A stretch of DNA of 64,000 nucleotides from NCBI GenBank assembly GCA_007844125.1, contig CM017568.1:11665854-11729853 (forward strand). Direction: 5' to 3'. Every line of letters starts with the position of its first letter. The first letter of the stretch is position 1. Made by a program: the position numbers and the translations under genes. The DNA is from Sinonovacula constricta. Lineage: Eukaryota > Mollusca > Bivalvia > Cardiida > Solecurtidae. Positions 21,861 through 36,430 of this stretch are shown here, one piece after another. The notes under the pieces are model-generated. The model saw only the letters and a program-made list of their open reading frames with translations, was not told where the DNA came from and made no database searches.

Positions 21861-24800
21861 TGGTTCAAATGGGTTTATATGATTGTTTTAAAACTTAGAT
21901 CTTTAAAGTTCATGTCTGACCGATAGTCCAAATGCAGAAAACTGCAGAGTCCTTACTCGCTGCTGTCCGTAATCGGAATAACAATAAACCCAGAAATACA
22001 GATAGCATGGACCACTGTATTATCGTCGTACTTGTTTGACTTATCTTTGATGTGTATGCATGACAATATCAGCTTATAAACTTTGAATTTGTAATGGACA
22101 ACTAACATCTAAACCAAAAATTTACCATATAATCAACTAATTTTTAGAAATCTAGGTTAAAGCCATTCTGTGTTGATTTGCATGTTGAAATATTCGGAAT
22201 ACGTCGGTAATAGAGATGCGTCGATAATACAGAGTTCGAGTATACTTATACATATTCTTTGCTAAAATTATTATATTATACATTTATCACAGACTTAGTC
22301 ATTTCATTATATACTAGTGCACTTATATCGGTTTCCAGAATTGAAATAATTTGAACAAAGTTATTGCTAAACCAACCCCCCAGAATTGCAACAAACTGTT
22401 ATTTCGCTTAAAGTTTTGATTTTTTAAATAGGATTTTGTCCTTGAGTCCCTTAAAAAACACTTGGTGGTACATGCGAAAGTTCAATCATTCACTTATATT
22501 CACTTTTTTGTTCTATATACCCACTTTCTCGCGATTGTTGAAGTCTTCTTTCGGTACTGACTTAAACCGACAGTTACAATAAATCTTTATAAAAGACATC
22601 AATTCATAGGTCTGGCTAAAGTCATGATTCATATAACCGATTAAATACATTCTATGACGAAGTATAATACACTTGTGCAATTATCTCAATTCCCAGAGTT
22701 GTAATAAAACTGTCACAAAGTTATTGCAAAACTGTTTGACAGTGAGAATTATACCAAGCCTAGAATACAAGGGACTAACGCAGCACGTTTGGTGATATTA
22801 CTATTTATATCTGGAAGTGAATGAATGCAGTTGATAATAAAGGTTACATGTTCTTTTATGATATTAGTTAAATTCAAGCAATGTTTTTGTATTGTGTGTA
22901 TTGAGCTTTCTTATTCTTTTTAATACTTGTTTTGCATTCAGTCTCTTGTCCACCCAAGCGCATAATTGACAGATTTGGACGACCGATGCGACGGTCATGT
23001 GTACCTTCCTAAAGCTGAAGATTTAGCTATCTACTACTGCACTGTGCATCGGCCATTGTTCGATTTTTAGGAATATTAGAACTTTTATTTGATCAAGATC
23101 AAATGGCTTGCACGTAAGTAAATATGTTGCGTATATAGTTACCGATGCCAAGTAGAAGATGTGTTATCATCTGCGAAATGGCGGTGACACAATCTGATGT
23201 TAAAATCTCCGACTCCCGAGACTAATGATTGTCTTGTGAGAAATAATTCAGCTATCAGTGAAGAAATAAAATATGGCATGCAATCAAAGCATTAACGGCG
23301 TAATGACTACTAACAGATTTTGGAAATCACTAAACTAATCGTTGTACGTGGATCCCTACGCTCAAATAACATATAATATTTAACAGAAAAACATTAAACA
23401 ACATATAGTCATATATTATGGTCGAATAGTCGCCTTAATTTTTTTAGCTAAAATCGATCAGTCGAGGGATTGACGAGTTGCTTAAAATAGGTAGAGTTCG
23501 AATAGTCCTGGGGTCGAATAGTCGCGTACCCAAACGACGCAATCACTCTGAATGCATGACTTAATGCGGTTTAAGAATACATATTCTTTTGTAAGTTTAC
23601 TCTTTTAGGTTAAAAAGTGTTGCGTGTAAATACGTGAGTATGTGTATGAGCGCGTGATACTAAAATACTTCTGTTTTATACGTTTTCATTTGTCTTCCTG
23701 ACTAACAAACTGTTATTTGATAGTGTCTTGAATTGTTTGTTTACTTTGCAAACTTTTGTAAATCTGTCGCCTCATCTCCTTACTTAAACAGTCTAGCTCG
23801 CCACTATCTTACTAATCGCGCCCTTTCGGCTTCATCTACAATCCTCTACCTTTCTTTCGCAATGAAACGAAACAAAAATACTGCACCAGCATTTCAATAT
23901 CCCCCCCCCAAACTTCCACCCTTCAGCAAAAATATCCTTACACTATTACTTCTTTATGATACCTTCTTGTAAAAGCCGGAACATTGTATTTTGTAAACAT
24001 GTATTAGTGTACATTACCCCATGTTGTACCTATTGTACCTGGGACGAAATAAAGGAATGTTCTGTTCAGTTTTTGATATCATATCGCATATATTTGTTCA
24101 CAGATATGGCTGCGGTACACTAAAAACCCTAAGAAACGACTTGTAAAAACGATGGTGTATTTTTAGTTAAACCTTAGCTTTTTTGTCTTTTCAGAATTAC
24201 CTTTTAACTATGTGAACATTCATCGACCTGAACTCGTACTTCATTACTTAAGGGCAGGCAGTGAGCACACAGTTGTTGATCGGTATAATTTTGTACTGAA
24301 ATCTCGTAAAAGATACACGTAAACTCGTAAAAGTTATTTGGCGACATGCGGATATAAATGAAATTGACTAATCAATCCGGTAAACGAAAATACAGCAGAG
24401 GAAAGAAATGTGTGAGGCTGTGGTTGCTCGGAGAAACATAAAGAGAAAGTAGATATCCTTGTTAATATGGTCGTGTACAGAACCAGTGAAAACTTGGAAC
24501 TAATCGTAAAATAATACATTGCTTCTGGCTACACATTAGGTATATTCATGAAATGGAAATTGTCTCACTTGTTAGATAATATCCGAGGAAGTCCATATAG
24601 TAGGCAGGTCCTTTAATATGGAATTCATGTACTTTCTTGCCTTTTCCTTTGCAGATGATGCCAATAAAACATTGAAATCTATTACTTTTGCATAAATTTA
24701 AGCTTTATATCCATTGAAATACGCATACAGATATTTTATTCAAATAAGAAAATGAAAAAGTCTGTTGATGATGGTTTGCCTAGCTATCAAAAGAACGTCA

Positions 24801-25566
24801 TGAAAGTCAACATACACTCCAAAGAGTATAGAAATAAAACCAAGTAATCCAAATGAAAGGACCTATTAACATTTAGAGATTATATAAAAAAAAAAAAGTT
24901 TAGACTATTGTCTCTTATTAGTGGAGATTCATGTCTGGCAGGTCATGAGAAAAGAACCTGTAACCACTTTGTTGAATTTGTGCAAAAAGGAACAGTTGCA
25001 AATACAAACTCAATCGAATCCTCTTGACATGCGGTTAAACAGTCCTCTAAGGTGAAGAAAAATAAAGAATCTGTACGCCAGTTATTAAGCAGATTGCAAG
25101 GCAACAGTCTCTTTCGGACGCACATCCAAAATCGAATCCTTTTAGACTAGAAAAAGCGGGTTATGCCAAACAAGTCAACAGTTCTCTCAAAAAAAGCTAT
25201 GACGATTTCCAGCTTTAAGACTTAAGTGGATCAATAGTATCCTTTAATTTGCCTAATTATGGGAAGCTTTTGCCCACTTTTTTCATATATTAAAATTCGA
25301 AAGTTAACCAATACGGCTGCAATTAAACCCGCATAGAAACGAATGCTAGCATATGTTGTGTTCACTGAGTATACGCGATACTGAAAAACAAATTTGCTGA
25401 AGCGTGCCATTACGCTATCAGACGAACGACAGCGAATATCACAGGAGTAGTACGCCTCATGATGAGAAATTTAACTTAAGTTGATCAAATGTTTGAACAG
25501 TTTGTCTTTGAAATGTTATTGTTTTGTTTTTGGTGTTGTTTTTGTTACATCTCATCGACACAATTT
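21861..25566. other. Spacer between the two duplication blocks, no secure gene
   Basis: AT-rich DNA without conserved domains. Near 23990-24060 a stretch ending AAATAAAGGAATGTTCTGTTC looks like the 3' end of a retroposed sequence, but I cannot assign it. One possible exon is listed separately at 24195. Confidence 0.4.
24195..24322 (+). CDS. Possible orphan terminal exon
   Basis: After a good acceptor (TTTGTCTTTTCAG) a frame entered in phase 1 stays open for 41 residues and stops at TAA 24320. It contains NYVNIHRPELVLHYLRAGS and a basic end. I do not recognise the family. It could be a last exon of an unseen gene, a pseudogene piece or chance. Confidence 0.2.
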
Positions 25567-25745
25567 GGTCATGTAGGCGACGTCCAGCTAATTATAGGTT
25601 TATGCCTGGGTATAATTGTCGGCGCACCGCTAGAAAATCTCCCCACATGAAATTTGCCCACCCCGAGCGGGTCTCCAACCCACTCGGTGATGGGTTGAGG
25701 AGTTACAAGTCAGCGACTCTAACCGCTCGACCACAGCGCCCCATT
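25567..25745 (-). mobile_element. tRNA-derived SINE
   Basis: Read on the minus strand it begins GGGGCGCTGTGGTCGAGCGG then TTAGAG (A box), and has GGGTTGGAGACCCGC (B-box-like). It shares GGCGACGTCCAGCTA with the fragment at 20310. Its head borders the CTA microsatellite. Confidence 0.65.
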
Positions 25746-25782
25746 TGATATGTTATATGTATGCTGCACCATTTGTATGCCT

Positions 25783-25807
25783 GCTACTTCTACTACTTCT
25801 ACTACTG

Positions 25808-25852
<45 letters not shown>

Positions 25853-25885
25853 TTACTACTACTACTACTACTACTACTATTACCT

Positions 25886-25934
<49 letters not shown>

Positions 25935-25950
25935 TACTATTAGTACCACT
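25783..25950. repeat. CTA trinucleotide microsatellite
   Basis: Almost pure CTA/ACT units with rare CTT and ATT interruptions. All open frames across it (poly-Leu, poly-Tyr, poly-Thr, poly-Val) are artefacts of the repeat. Confidence 0.95.
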
Positions 25951-26539
25951 ACCACTAACTTCTTGCTATTGTTAAATTTTATCTAGTATAAATACTCTTC
26001 CATTGAATCATGTTTCCACCGACAATTATCGCTTCATAAAGAGAATAGTGTAAGCTGGTATATACGACTCTTTATTAGACAGTCTTTTATTAGAAAAAGG
26101 TGCATATGTCACTGTTACTTTTTGTATGCATGTCATTTTGTGATTGAAATACAAAACCATGATATAATTCAATATATTTATAGCCTAAGTATTGGTACGA
26201 TAGAAGTCTTCATACAAGGTAAGATGTTGTGTTGATGCTTAAGTTATATTAATTACAGAAGCAACAGTAGTAAAATGTGCGTAAAAAGGACAATAGTGTA
26301 CCTATATCTATCGCATATTATTCGCCTGATTGTATTTAGGAAAAATGTGCAACAAGTCTGTAAATCGAACTATGAACCCTTCGCAATCGAAGCGATTTCT
26401 TTATCATTTAAGCATTTTGTTCCTCTAACACTGCAAACACACGCCTCAGACATGCACGCACACATACGCATGCACGCACTCGCGCGTACGCAAGCACACA
26501 CAGACACACACGGTTCCTATTAAACCTTTCAAAATTGTC

Positions 26540-28550
26540 ATTTCACGCGGTAAATGAGAGTGAGATTTGGTGTGTTAGTGGCATTACCTATACCTTGCCT
26601 CACTCTATTCACTATGGGTTTAGCATTGAAAGATCTTACATATGTCATAGTTTAGTAAAATAACAACAAGAGAAATGAGTACAAATAAATAGTTTTAGCA
26701 CTCTTTAACATAATTTGTTTATCATACAAGTATTTTATATGTATGTATAAAATATACATTTCCTATCGATAGTTTCCATGTGATGTCATAGGCACTGATA
26801 AGACAGTTTAAGGCAGCCATCTTTGAAGGCTAATGCAGACAGAAATCTGGAAATATATGCTGTATTAAACTCACCACAGTGGTTTAATTTTTTAGACTAT
26901 TTTATGGAATTTTATATCTAATAAACAGATTTTATGAAGTATTTTAAATATCAAAACTATATTTTGATAGTTTAAAAGGTTAAAAAATACAAACAAAAAA
27001 GACACACGGTTTATTTCGTTTAAGGATGAGCTTTTATTTTTTTTATTTCTGTGTGTTTCCAATGGTGTATAGCTTTTAATTTTTGGACCACAAATGAAGA
27101 AATAACAAGAAAATAAAATTTACTCTTCTATACAACAGGATAAGGGATCTTCACCGATGTGGAAAGTATCTATAACATAGGAAATTTATATTTCCTATTC
27201 TATAGGAAATTAAATTAACGTCTTTTTATTCTTACCAGCCTGTTCTTATGCCTGGTTTATTCCATCCAATTAATCTTGTTACGTGTATTTTCCATTGACA
27301 TATATTAGACATTGGTACTTTATTTCCATCTCGACACGAACAGGACGCTACATCTATTAAAACTTCTTCTACAGGGTTATATGTTTCATTCAAATATTGA
27401 ACTTTTATTATAAACAAGAATGTTGTGTATTTCTAATACAAAATAATATTACATCGTAAAGCAACTTCTTTTTGACTGACACTTGTTTAAATGATGTAGT
27501 TAAAGGACAGGAATAAAGGATGTGATTGAACATGTGTATCTTACATTCTCGTGTAACATCATCGATTATGCAAAACACGATCAAAGTATGCAAAATACAT
27601 TATTCCTGTCCGGCATTAACAGAAGCTCAAGTACAACAGGCTGGCCTCTTGGTATCGAGCTTGAAAGCTATTGTATGTATAAAGAATACATATGTGCATT
27701 TAGGAGGTTTCATGGGACATAACTGCCCCTATGATATAAAATTTGTTACAACGATCTAAGGCACCTTACTGAGTTTGGTAAGTTTGGTGGCAGGACGAAG
27801 TCGTGTCCAAGTCATCTACAGGAATACGCACCGATGTGAGACATACAAGGCGCCGCAGAGAGCATGCGCTTTAACCAGGAAAGCGTAGAGCTGACTGTAT
27901 GTTACTTTACTACTTTACCCGTTTGTCTATTTTTCTTATTGTTACATGGATTTCCTTTTTAAAAAAATAACATTTCGAGAAAGAAAAAAAAACATTTTTT
28001 TTTATTAAGATGGCATTATTTTGAATTTGAACACATCTATGGTGGATATTCGAAACAAACCCCAGTGCACATGAGTTGTCCAAATTTGACTATTGCTCTA
28101 GGATATGATTGCAAACACATTTGGTAAGTATTTGATTATGTGGGAACAGCTGGATAAGAATTTGCAACTGTCGATGTTCAAAAATGTTTTTATTGAAGCC
28201 TATAACATGTATATACCTCTCGGAAGATATTAAACAGTTTTTATGCAAAATCTAGTCCAGAATCCAATGCTTGATTGTCAGAGGTAGTCACAGAATTCCA
28301 AAGTTCGCAGTTATAAATTTAGGTTGTAAGTGGTAAGTTGTTTGATCGACATTAATGGGTCTTGTGCAGCACATTTTTGATGATTTGAATTAACTATTAA
28401 ATAATTAAGTTATTAATTAAGATTAAAATTGACAAAGCTGATTAAACTTCCACTGATCACATACAAATAAAACTAGGTCCTGTAGCGTTAGAGAGCTCGC
28501 ATATTGGACAATTTCGTAAAGTTCAATATAAAGAAATAGTTAGCATAAAA
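26540..28550. other. Segment present only in block 2
   Basis: In block 1 the two CA-rich flanks that surround this stretch are adjacent (about 5690), so about 2 kb was inserted in block 2 or lost from block 1. It contains short frames with Cys-rich pieces (minus strand 27232-27417, CSCRDGNKVPM) and a plus-strand frame near 27526-27759, none recognised. Terminal repeats were not found. Confidence 0.5.
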
Positions 28551-29040
28551 CTCACGATCACACGTGCACGCACACACAAACTAACACACACGCACGTCCC
28601 CTCCTCAAAAGGCACTGTTACGAATGAACACACACATGCAGTAGCACGCAATAACAAACACAGCACGCATTGATTCTCTATAAATTATGTGCATTTGTGC
28701 ATATTTTTATTCAATTAGTTCTGGGTCTTTTTTATTGCTTGCATTTTAAAAAACCCTAAGGAAGTGCGAGGTTAGAGCTCTGTAAAACAGGTATATGCAT
28801 CCCTTAATGTCCCTTTTGCCGAAGCACCGTTCCAAGGTGGTAACTGCTGGGTGTGCTCTTTTTGTTGAATGACCCATCACAGTTTTGTGTTTACTTTTAC
28901 ATTTGGCTTGCATGTGATTACTTTTGTCCTGTGTATTTTTTTTTAATTTTGGTATATGTTGCAATGCTCATAGGACTTTGTCATATTTCCTTATTGTTTA
29001 TTGTTAAGTTTTCTGGGTACCTCAAGCACATTGTCCATCA

Positions 29041-29778
29041 GGTTTGCTGAGATATGCTACAGTTGTGCTGATGAATGTTCGAGCAGCGATGAGAGCAGGA
29101 GTATCGGGGCAAAATAGCCTCAGCCTCGTAACGGCCTGCGACACCAACTACAACAGTGTCAGCTGTAAGTGACTAGAACGTACACAATCTTGATTGACTT
29201 CAAGGACGCGATTGCAGGCCAGTGCAAAACCTTTTCAGCTGTGGATGATTATTTGGTCTGTTACAAGTTAGTTCAAAATTTCGGATTCCCGTGCAAAACG
29301 AATGTTTTTAAAATGTGCCCTATTTTATTTAATGAGAGTTCAAAGTACATTCTAGTCACCATTGGTATTTCTCATTTAGAAACTTATTGCCCACAGGCAT
29401 ATAGTCTATTTGAAGTTAATATGATAAAATACTTTCATTCATGTTTCCACTTTGCTAACTTTCTCTAATTTGGAATGAGTGTTATGAAAGCGTGAGTGTA
29501 TCCATTAAAGTTTATAATTCACTAATTAGATAACCAAGGTTGACAAATACACTGATGTGTATTGCTATTGAAACATTTGTATTATGTTGTAATGACGTTT
29601 AGCTCTGCGCTTGATTTACTCTTTAAAGTCTTCGTGTAGATATAATGATCAAGTTCATTAATACTACGATGCTTGCTATTAAGTTAACAATAACAGATAA
29701 TAAAATATATTAAATCGTTGATTACATGACGAAGATAATAATTTAACAATCGTATTGCTGATTTTAATCAAGGTTGTG

Positions 29779-29826
<48 letters not shown>

Positions 29827-32800
29827 ACAAATGTTGATGTTTTTCATATATATTATTTTTTACAGTTTAACATCTGGCTATTAGCATAAGCACAAGAATA
29901 AAGACTGTTGCCCTTGGTAACTAGACAGAACAAACAATACAATTCAATACACCCATTACATAGTTTCTTATATTACACTAGTGTAATATAGCTTTTGATT
30001 GATGATGTCAATGACGTAAACACAGATTAATAGGTAAATAAAAAAAAGGTCCTATCAAAATGTCCACAGATATTTAAATCTAAACTACCTTCTAGACAAA
30101 AGCAAACAGGCTATATGTAAATGTGACAAAAATAGAGACGAGACGAGAAATGAAAAAGTAGAAATAAAAGAGGAGTGAAATAAGCAAAGTTGGAACATGT
30201 CTATTTGAACATGCAATGTATTATTTTTGTGGGACAAAGACTGAAAGCCCCGAGCAAGTGGGGCGGCGGGGAGAAATATATATCCCTTACCTGATTGGGT
30301 TTTATATGCATGTTTCATAAGCAGATCGGATCTATGCTGCGTTCTCAGTCTTTCCTCCACATAAATAGCAGAACGTTGCAATAATGGTTACTTGGCCGCT
30401 GCGATGTCCTTAAATCACATCAACATTAAAATGAACATGTTAAAGTTAATTAAGACATATTATTTCATTGGATTTTTTCTTTACACCTAAAAATCACAAC
30501 ACAAAATGTTGACGTGTTGTGGCCTAAACATTTTACATGTTTAACTTATTATATGTGTACGTCCGATAGGATAAATATAATTAAAAGTAATTTTGGATGG
30601 AAGAATTTCCTTTTCAGATTAAAAAAAATAGTTTTTTTACCTTGCCGATATCTATTAGTCATTTGCAAATGTGCCCATTTATATGTGCGCAATGTTTGAA
30701 AAACAGAGGCTTTGAAAACAAAGAGAAAAATGATAAATATACTTGTAACTGACGTATTGTGATAGGAGCTTTGTTATTTTTCTAAAATGTCTTGTATTAC
30801 ATGAATAAACTCGTACTTAAAATTGCAAGTTTTTAGCATAAATAACACAATACAGAAGACACTGTCAAAATAGCTGAGATATTGTTTCATATATTTTATC
30901 AAACACCCGACACTTTAACAGAACATGTCTGATGTTGTGTTAAGCCACGCTGAACAGACTCTGGTTGTGTTTCTGTTCTGGTTTTGCCAGTCAATAGCAC
31001 TCATTAGTTATGGACACAGTTAACATCACTTTTGGAGTTGAAGTTAAACACAATGATGACACTGTTTAGTGAACGGCATTTGGAAAAGTTGTGAAACCTT
31101 TAACAGTCATTACAGACCGATTCCATAAGATACATTCAGCTTTGAATGCCTAGCACTCCTTGATTGTATTATACGCTGATATGAATTGCAAAGAAAGGGC
31201 TCAAGTTATCTTCGCCTCGGCTGTAGAAATTGAATCTAGGTGGATGAATTGAAATTTCAGGGTACCGTTTCATCAAAAGCTGTGGCAACTTTTTAAGGGC
31301 ATAAGGCTTCTAATTATTTCAATTATGTTTCTAAAAAGTACAAGGACGTGTATTAGGCTCAAAACAATATATACATGCGAAGTTAGGACTGCTCGTGCAT
31401 TAATAGTCGTACATTGAAGACTATGGTTAAACGGCACCACGAGCGCTAGACAATCGAATATCTATAGCTGTCATAACATAGTGGTTATATTTAGGAGTAC
31501 AGAACCTGTCTGTAAGTTAAGAGGTGAGTCTTGGTCGTTATACATGTTGCTTTTCATTTGACATTACTAACTAGACGTGTATTCAAACAAGAAATAACAT
31601 AAATCAAATTTATAAAAAAACGATAGGATATTTTTTGCAGTGAAACCCAACGTTTACAAGAGGACAGTACCCGGCTTCAATAGGAAGCTGACAACTTGCG
31701 AACGAGGTTTGAATATTTTACTATTATTATTAATGTATAAAACCGTTCATATTCATTTAACGTTCAATAAATTCCTATACAGTGTATTTTAATTATTGAA
31801 AACACCATAATCTGACTTGTAAAGCCATAAGTACTTTAACAGAAATACTGTAAGATATTCTTCATTTACATGTCCGGTTGTAAATAATTACAATATATAA
31901 TAGAGGCCCAATTAGGCATTAAACGTTATTGTATTGATCGGTATTATGTGCCATAAACTTCTTATTGTAAATGGCTGTGTCAATTTATAGTGTTAAACGA
32001 GAGTGGTGTCATGACTGAGAGCCGCGAAAATAGAATAGCTTGAAAGAATATCCGCAACAAATAATATTCTTACACTCTCTTACGGCGTAAGAAGCCAATA
32101 CCGTAACGCCTGAACGAACGAGCATGAAAAGCCCTGCATATGGATTGAGTAAGCGTTACAGTTAATATGGCAATATTGTCGCGAATAATCATATGCGAAT
32201 GCTGCTAGTTCAATCAAAAATCAAAAGCAACTGCCGACACGTTTGCATTTTTCTCTGTCACGGGCACATACCTCGTTATTTTATAGATCACGTGACTCAT
32301 AAGGCCATTTAACGTCGGATAGATTTTTGAAAAATGAAATTTAAATTCGAATACATACGAAGCTTTTGAAATATAATCAGGGTATATGTGATATATTTTA
32401 ATACGAATGATGCTGGTTAATCATTTTAATTTAGATTTAAAACAGCGTGTATGTATAATATATATGATGATCTTGTTTACATTTATCTGCATTTTTGTCT
32501 TGTTTTTAAAGTACATTAACTTATTCCATACATGTTATTTATTTCTTATACCCTACCCAAGCAGTCTGAAGTTTTCAGTAAACATTATTTTAATTTCAAC
32601 ACAAAATGTTTAAAAGACACCAACCCCCAAACAATAACAACTCTATTTTTGATTCTATGATAATAATATCAGATACATAAACGGATATTCACACTTATTG
32701 CAATCTCGCTAATATCTCGCGTTCCGCGGGATTTTGGAAAGACGTTGAATTCGCTCCTCCTTATTTTTTGTCAATGCACAATCTCGGGGGTTGCATGTCC

Positions 32801-35260
32801 ATTTGTTCACAGGAACGTCTGCTACCAAACGAAAATCGTTATGTTGATGAACGAGATTTCAACGAGATTGTCATATTTTGATAGCGTCTTGTAAAGCAAC
32901 GTGTCATTATAGGTTTATTCTCACGATAAAGTCTAATTCATATATACATTTTAGAACTAAATTGTATTAATTTTTATAACATTTAAACCGCATGGAGCAT
33001 TTTTAAATTAGCACCGACATAGATGTACACAACCATGATCTTCACTATGGACATGCTTTTAATGAAATGAAACTGGTGTGAGGAGTTTGGTCAATGCGAT
33101 AAAATAACCGTTAATACAATGTCGTTTACTTGTTGATTAATAGATTTTTGTAAGCACTACTAGTATAATGTACCAATGAACAAAACCATCGAATTTGTCA
33201 TTCTTTAACCTATATGACTGTCGTTATCAGTCTAAATAATGGATGTGAGGCGAGACAAAAATGATCTGGTATATGCATTTGATTGCGGGAAAAGTCTATC
33301 TTGGTAGCTGTTTATCCTTTAAAAATGACAATAGGATGATGTAAATTTTCTTAAATTTACCCATTTTATAAATGAAGGAATAAAAAAAAACAACACATTG
33401 TCTCTCTTCATTGGTTGTGTCCTTGTTTTAGACCAAGTTAAATAGTATCTGCCAAAATCACTGACAACACCCCCAATGTTGTTACTCTTGGCGACCGTAA
33501 CTGTCCCACAATGTCCAGCGAAAGATATTCAGAACTCTGCACGAGTGAATTGACGGATGCATACGTCTCTCTAGAATAGGATGTCTACATTAATAAACAG
33601 ACACTCGACATTGTTCTCAGCATCCTGATGGTAATAATATGGAATGAAGATAACAAAGTTAGGTGCATACTTAAATGATAGAACTAAACTATAACAAAAT
33701 CTCCAGGGTGTGTCACATAATTATTAATGAGATGTACACGTTAACATCAGCATATGATATGCAGTCCGTTACAAACCCTGTAAGAATTAATTCATTGATT
33801 CATTGATTTTATGATTTATTAAAAAAATTGTATTCTTCCTGGATTGTTTAGACTTTGGTACGCTTCATTTAACATCTCAAACATATGTGGATATGTTGTT
33901 CTGGCATTTTACGAATTTGTGAAGTATTTCATACACGACTATGATGACTTAGTTGGGATGTAAAAATTATGTTTCAATATCAACAAAATAACTATTGTTA
34001 GCATCATTATTTTCATCACCAGACTCACTATTAGTAACAAAAAGTACCAATCAAGATGTACTGATAACAATAATATTCACAATAATTTTACATAAATATT
34101 TACATTCGTTATAGTATTATTTTTCAGCATTATCATCATCTCTAGCAAGCAACAACAGAATCTTTTGTTTCTTTTTATTTCTATTCGTCGATGATCTTGT
34201 TTAAGACTTCATACAAAATTAGCCAGGAAAATGCCAAACTTTAACACGAGTCTCGTTCTTGGTTTGGTGGGGTAAGTGTTGTTTTAAGATTTTATTAAAT
34301 AAAATAGTGATCTATATTTCATATATAAAGAAAAGGCCTGATGATTGAATTAATGTTATTTTAAAGAAGCTATGCATCTGGTGCAAAACCATTGCAAAGC
34401 ATACGCAATGTAGCCCAAAGCCAGCATAGACAATGCTATTTTGATAACATATTAATACACATATCGATATTTATCGATAATATTTTGATAATTGTATTCT
34501 AAGTTGTTTTTGTTTGTATCATTTTCACATGTTCTATAAATATGAAACTCTAATGTCGAGTATTTCAAAAGATTTCAAAAGCCAACATGAAACATATGCA
34601 TTTGTTTCCATTTGTAAAATTGCTTCCGAATATACATCACACAAAATAATTAAACCTCAATAAGAAGCTAAATAATAGGCCATATTAAAGAGAGCTTAAT
34701 CAAAAGTATTTAACGCAAACATATTCATAATAAGCATGATGTGTACGATGAAAACATTTATAATTGGCATACTTCTACTTGAATGTTCACTTAGTTACGT
34801 GCACATAAATAAACATAATTGTTCAAAGGGACGCTTCAACACTTTGTGTTTAGTTTTATTCTAATTAAGATTTTTGCAAAATGTTTAACATTTTTTGTGT
34901 GGTTTTCTGTTTTGTTTTTGAAGTTCTGAGCATATAAGCTGTTTCGTACTATACAGGTCAGTTATACATGCACCAAAACTGCAACAAATACACATGAGAT
35001 TGCATGTGTTTAGTATACATCGCAATGACACTCTAATTATAATAAACGCAGATTGGTCAAAGATATTTAAGAGCCACCGGCTCATTTACAACAAAGAGAC
35101 GTTTTATTTTTGAGCTCGAATTGTATTATTTTTCTTTGATACATACGATAAAACCTTTTTTTTCCAGATGAACAAACGTTCAGTTGTAGTAGCCAAAGAA
35201 CTCAAAGAGAGTCGGAAGGTGGAGTCTACGTATAAGAACCAAATACACGAAGTAGAGAAG
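29041..35260 (+). pseudogene. MIEAP-like pseudogene (block 2 copy)
   Basis: Exon remnants are at about 29045-29162 (Cys-rich, stop), 31641-31706 (coiled coil, TAG in frame), 33432-33630 ([11 protein letters not shown] exon, early TAA and a later TAG, with SERYSELCTSELTDA left), 34206-34271 (TAA) and 35168-35260 (open). Lengths of 66, 199, 66 and 93 bp are identical to block 1, and the flanking AG and GT sites are kept. No terminal exon with the QDPP and VVWPA blocks follows. The copy therefore cannot make the family's C-terminal domain, though the preserved splice sites leave room for a non-coding spliced transcript. Confidence 0.85.
29778..29825. repeat. ATT microsatellite
   Basis: About 16 uninterrupted ATT units, at the place in block 2 that matches the compound microsatellite 6647-6795 of block 1. 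Confidence 0.95.
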
Positions 35261-36430
35261 GTACTTTTCTGGTGCTGAATGTTTGTTATCTTAATTAAAA
35301 TATTCGACATGTTTGTAAGGAAACTTATATATTTTTGTTCCGAAAATACTTTCTGCGTTCGATTAATCTGTCTTAGCTTTTTGTTATTTTACTTACAAGA
35401 AACTTCGCATGTGTATGAAATCCAAGTCGCCATTGAGCTAAACCTAACAACTGGCAAGGAGGAGCATTTGCGTTCACTTTTGAATATTTTCATTCACTAT
35501 TTTTATGTATTGTATAAGCAAGGTTTAGGTAAGTATTTGATGCAAGTTGTACATACCATTTAGGTTGTTTTATGTGTGTTGGTGGTGTAGGTTAGTTAAC
35601 GCATTATTTATTGTTTTAATAATTAATACACAAAAAAATTTAAATGACATTTTACAAGTGTATACTTACACTGTAACAGCTTGATTGAAAAGAACAGAGA
35701 GGCCGCACATAATTACCAATTTTTATTCCTAGGACACTAATAAATTAAAATAAAATTTGGGGGTATTTAAGTCTTGGTTATAAACTATGTACATTTAATC
35801 TTATATTTATACAATATATTCTTTAATGGCGTTGATAAACCGCAAGCTTAGTCTTGTTTTACGTTTTTGTTGTTGTTGTTTTTGTTGTGTTTTTGGTAAG
35901 AGGCTCAAGTTGTCTGCATTATTTGGCGATTCTTTCAAAACACTTATCAGGCGTTTTCCATCAGGTGTTGTTTTAATGGTACATGTAATGTTATTTTATT
36001 AAATCTTACTATTTACATAATTGTACTTGTATACATTTTTGATACTGAAACTAATAGTAATAATTGTTATAAATATTGTCAATATTTTTTTCTTATGATT
36101 GTTTAAATTTGTTAGATAGTAGACGCACGTTTTTCTATTTATCCGTAGCATTTCTACCTGCTCTAAGTAATATATCCTACGTAAAAATGAAAGGTTTATC
36201 CTTGTAAAATTTGTTAAATGCTTAATTTCATATACGTATGTAAGTGTTTTTCTATAACCTCTATAAGGTTTGTCTGTTTGTATGCTCTATGCATGTTTTC
36301 TATCTTCATAACCAGAGGAAGTAAAGATATATACGGGAGTTTCGCCCAGAAATATGCATTATACACACGTTTTATCCGGTAACTTCAACTGACACATTTT
36401 ATAGTTACAGATTCCTTGAATCTTGTAAAA

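Larger units (their letters stand above)
26090..36430 (+). repeat. Segmental duplication, block 2 (decayed gene copy)
   Basis: Colinear with 5187-21260. It lacks both Gypsy remnants, the second coiled-coil exon, the 55-bp minisatellite, the terminal MIEAP exon and the SINEs, and it has its own insertion at about 26540-28550. Exon lengths and donors are kept better than the reading frame. Confidence 0.85.

Noticed and set aside
25719..25986. Open frames reading poly-Leu, poly-Tyr, poly-Thr and poly-Val
   Set aside because: All arise from the CTA microsatellite.
27232..27417. Minus-strand frame with a CSC..D motif
   Set aside because: No second supporting motif, no splice context; kept only as part of the block 2-specific segment.
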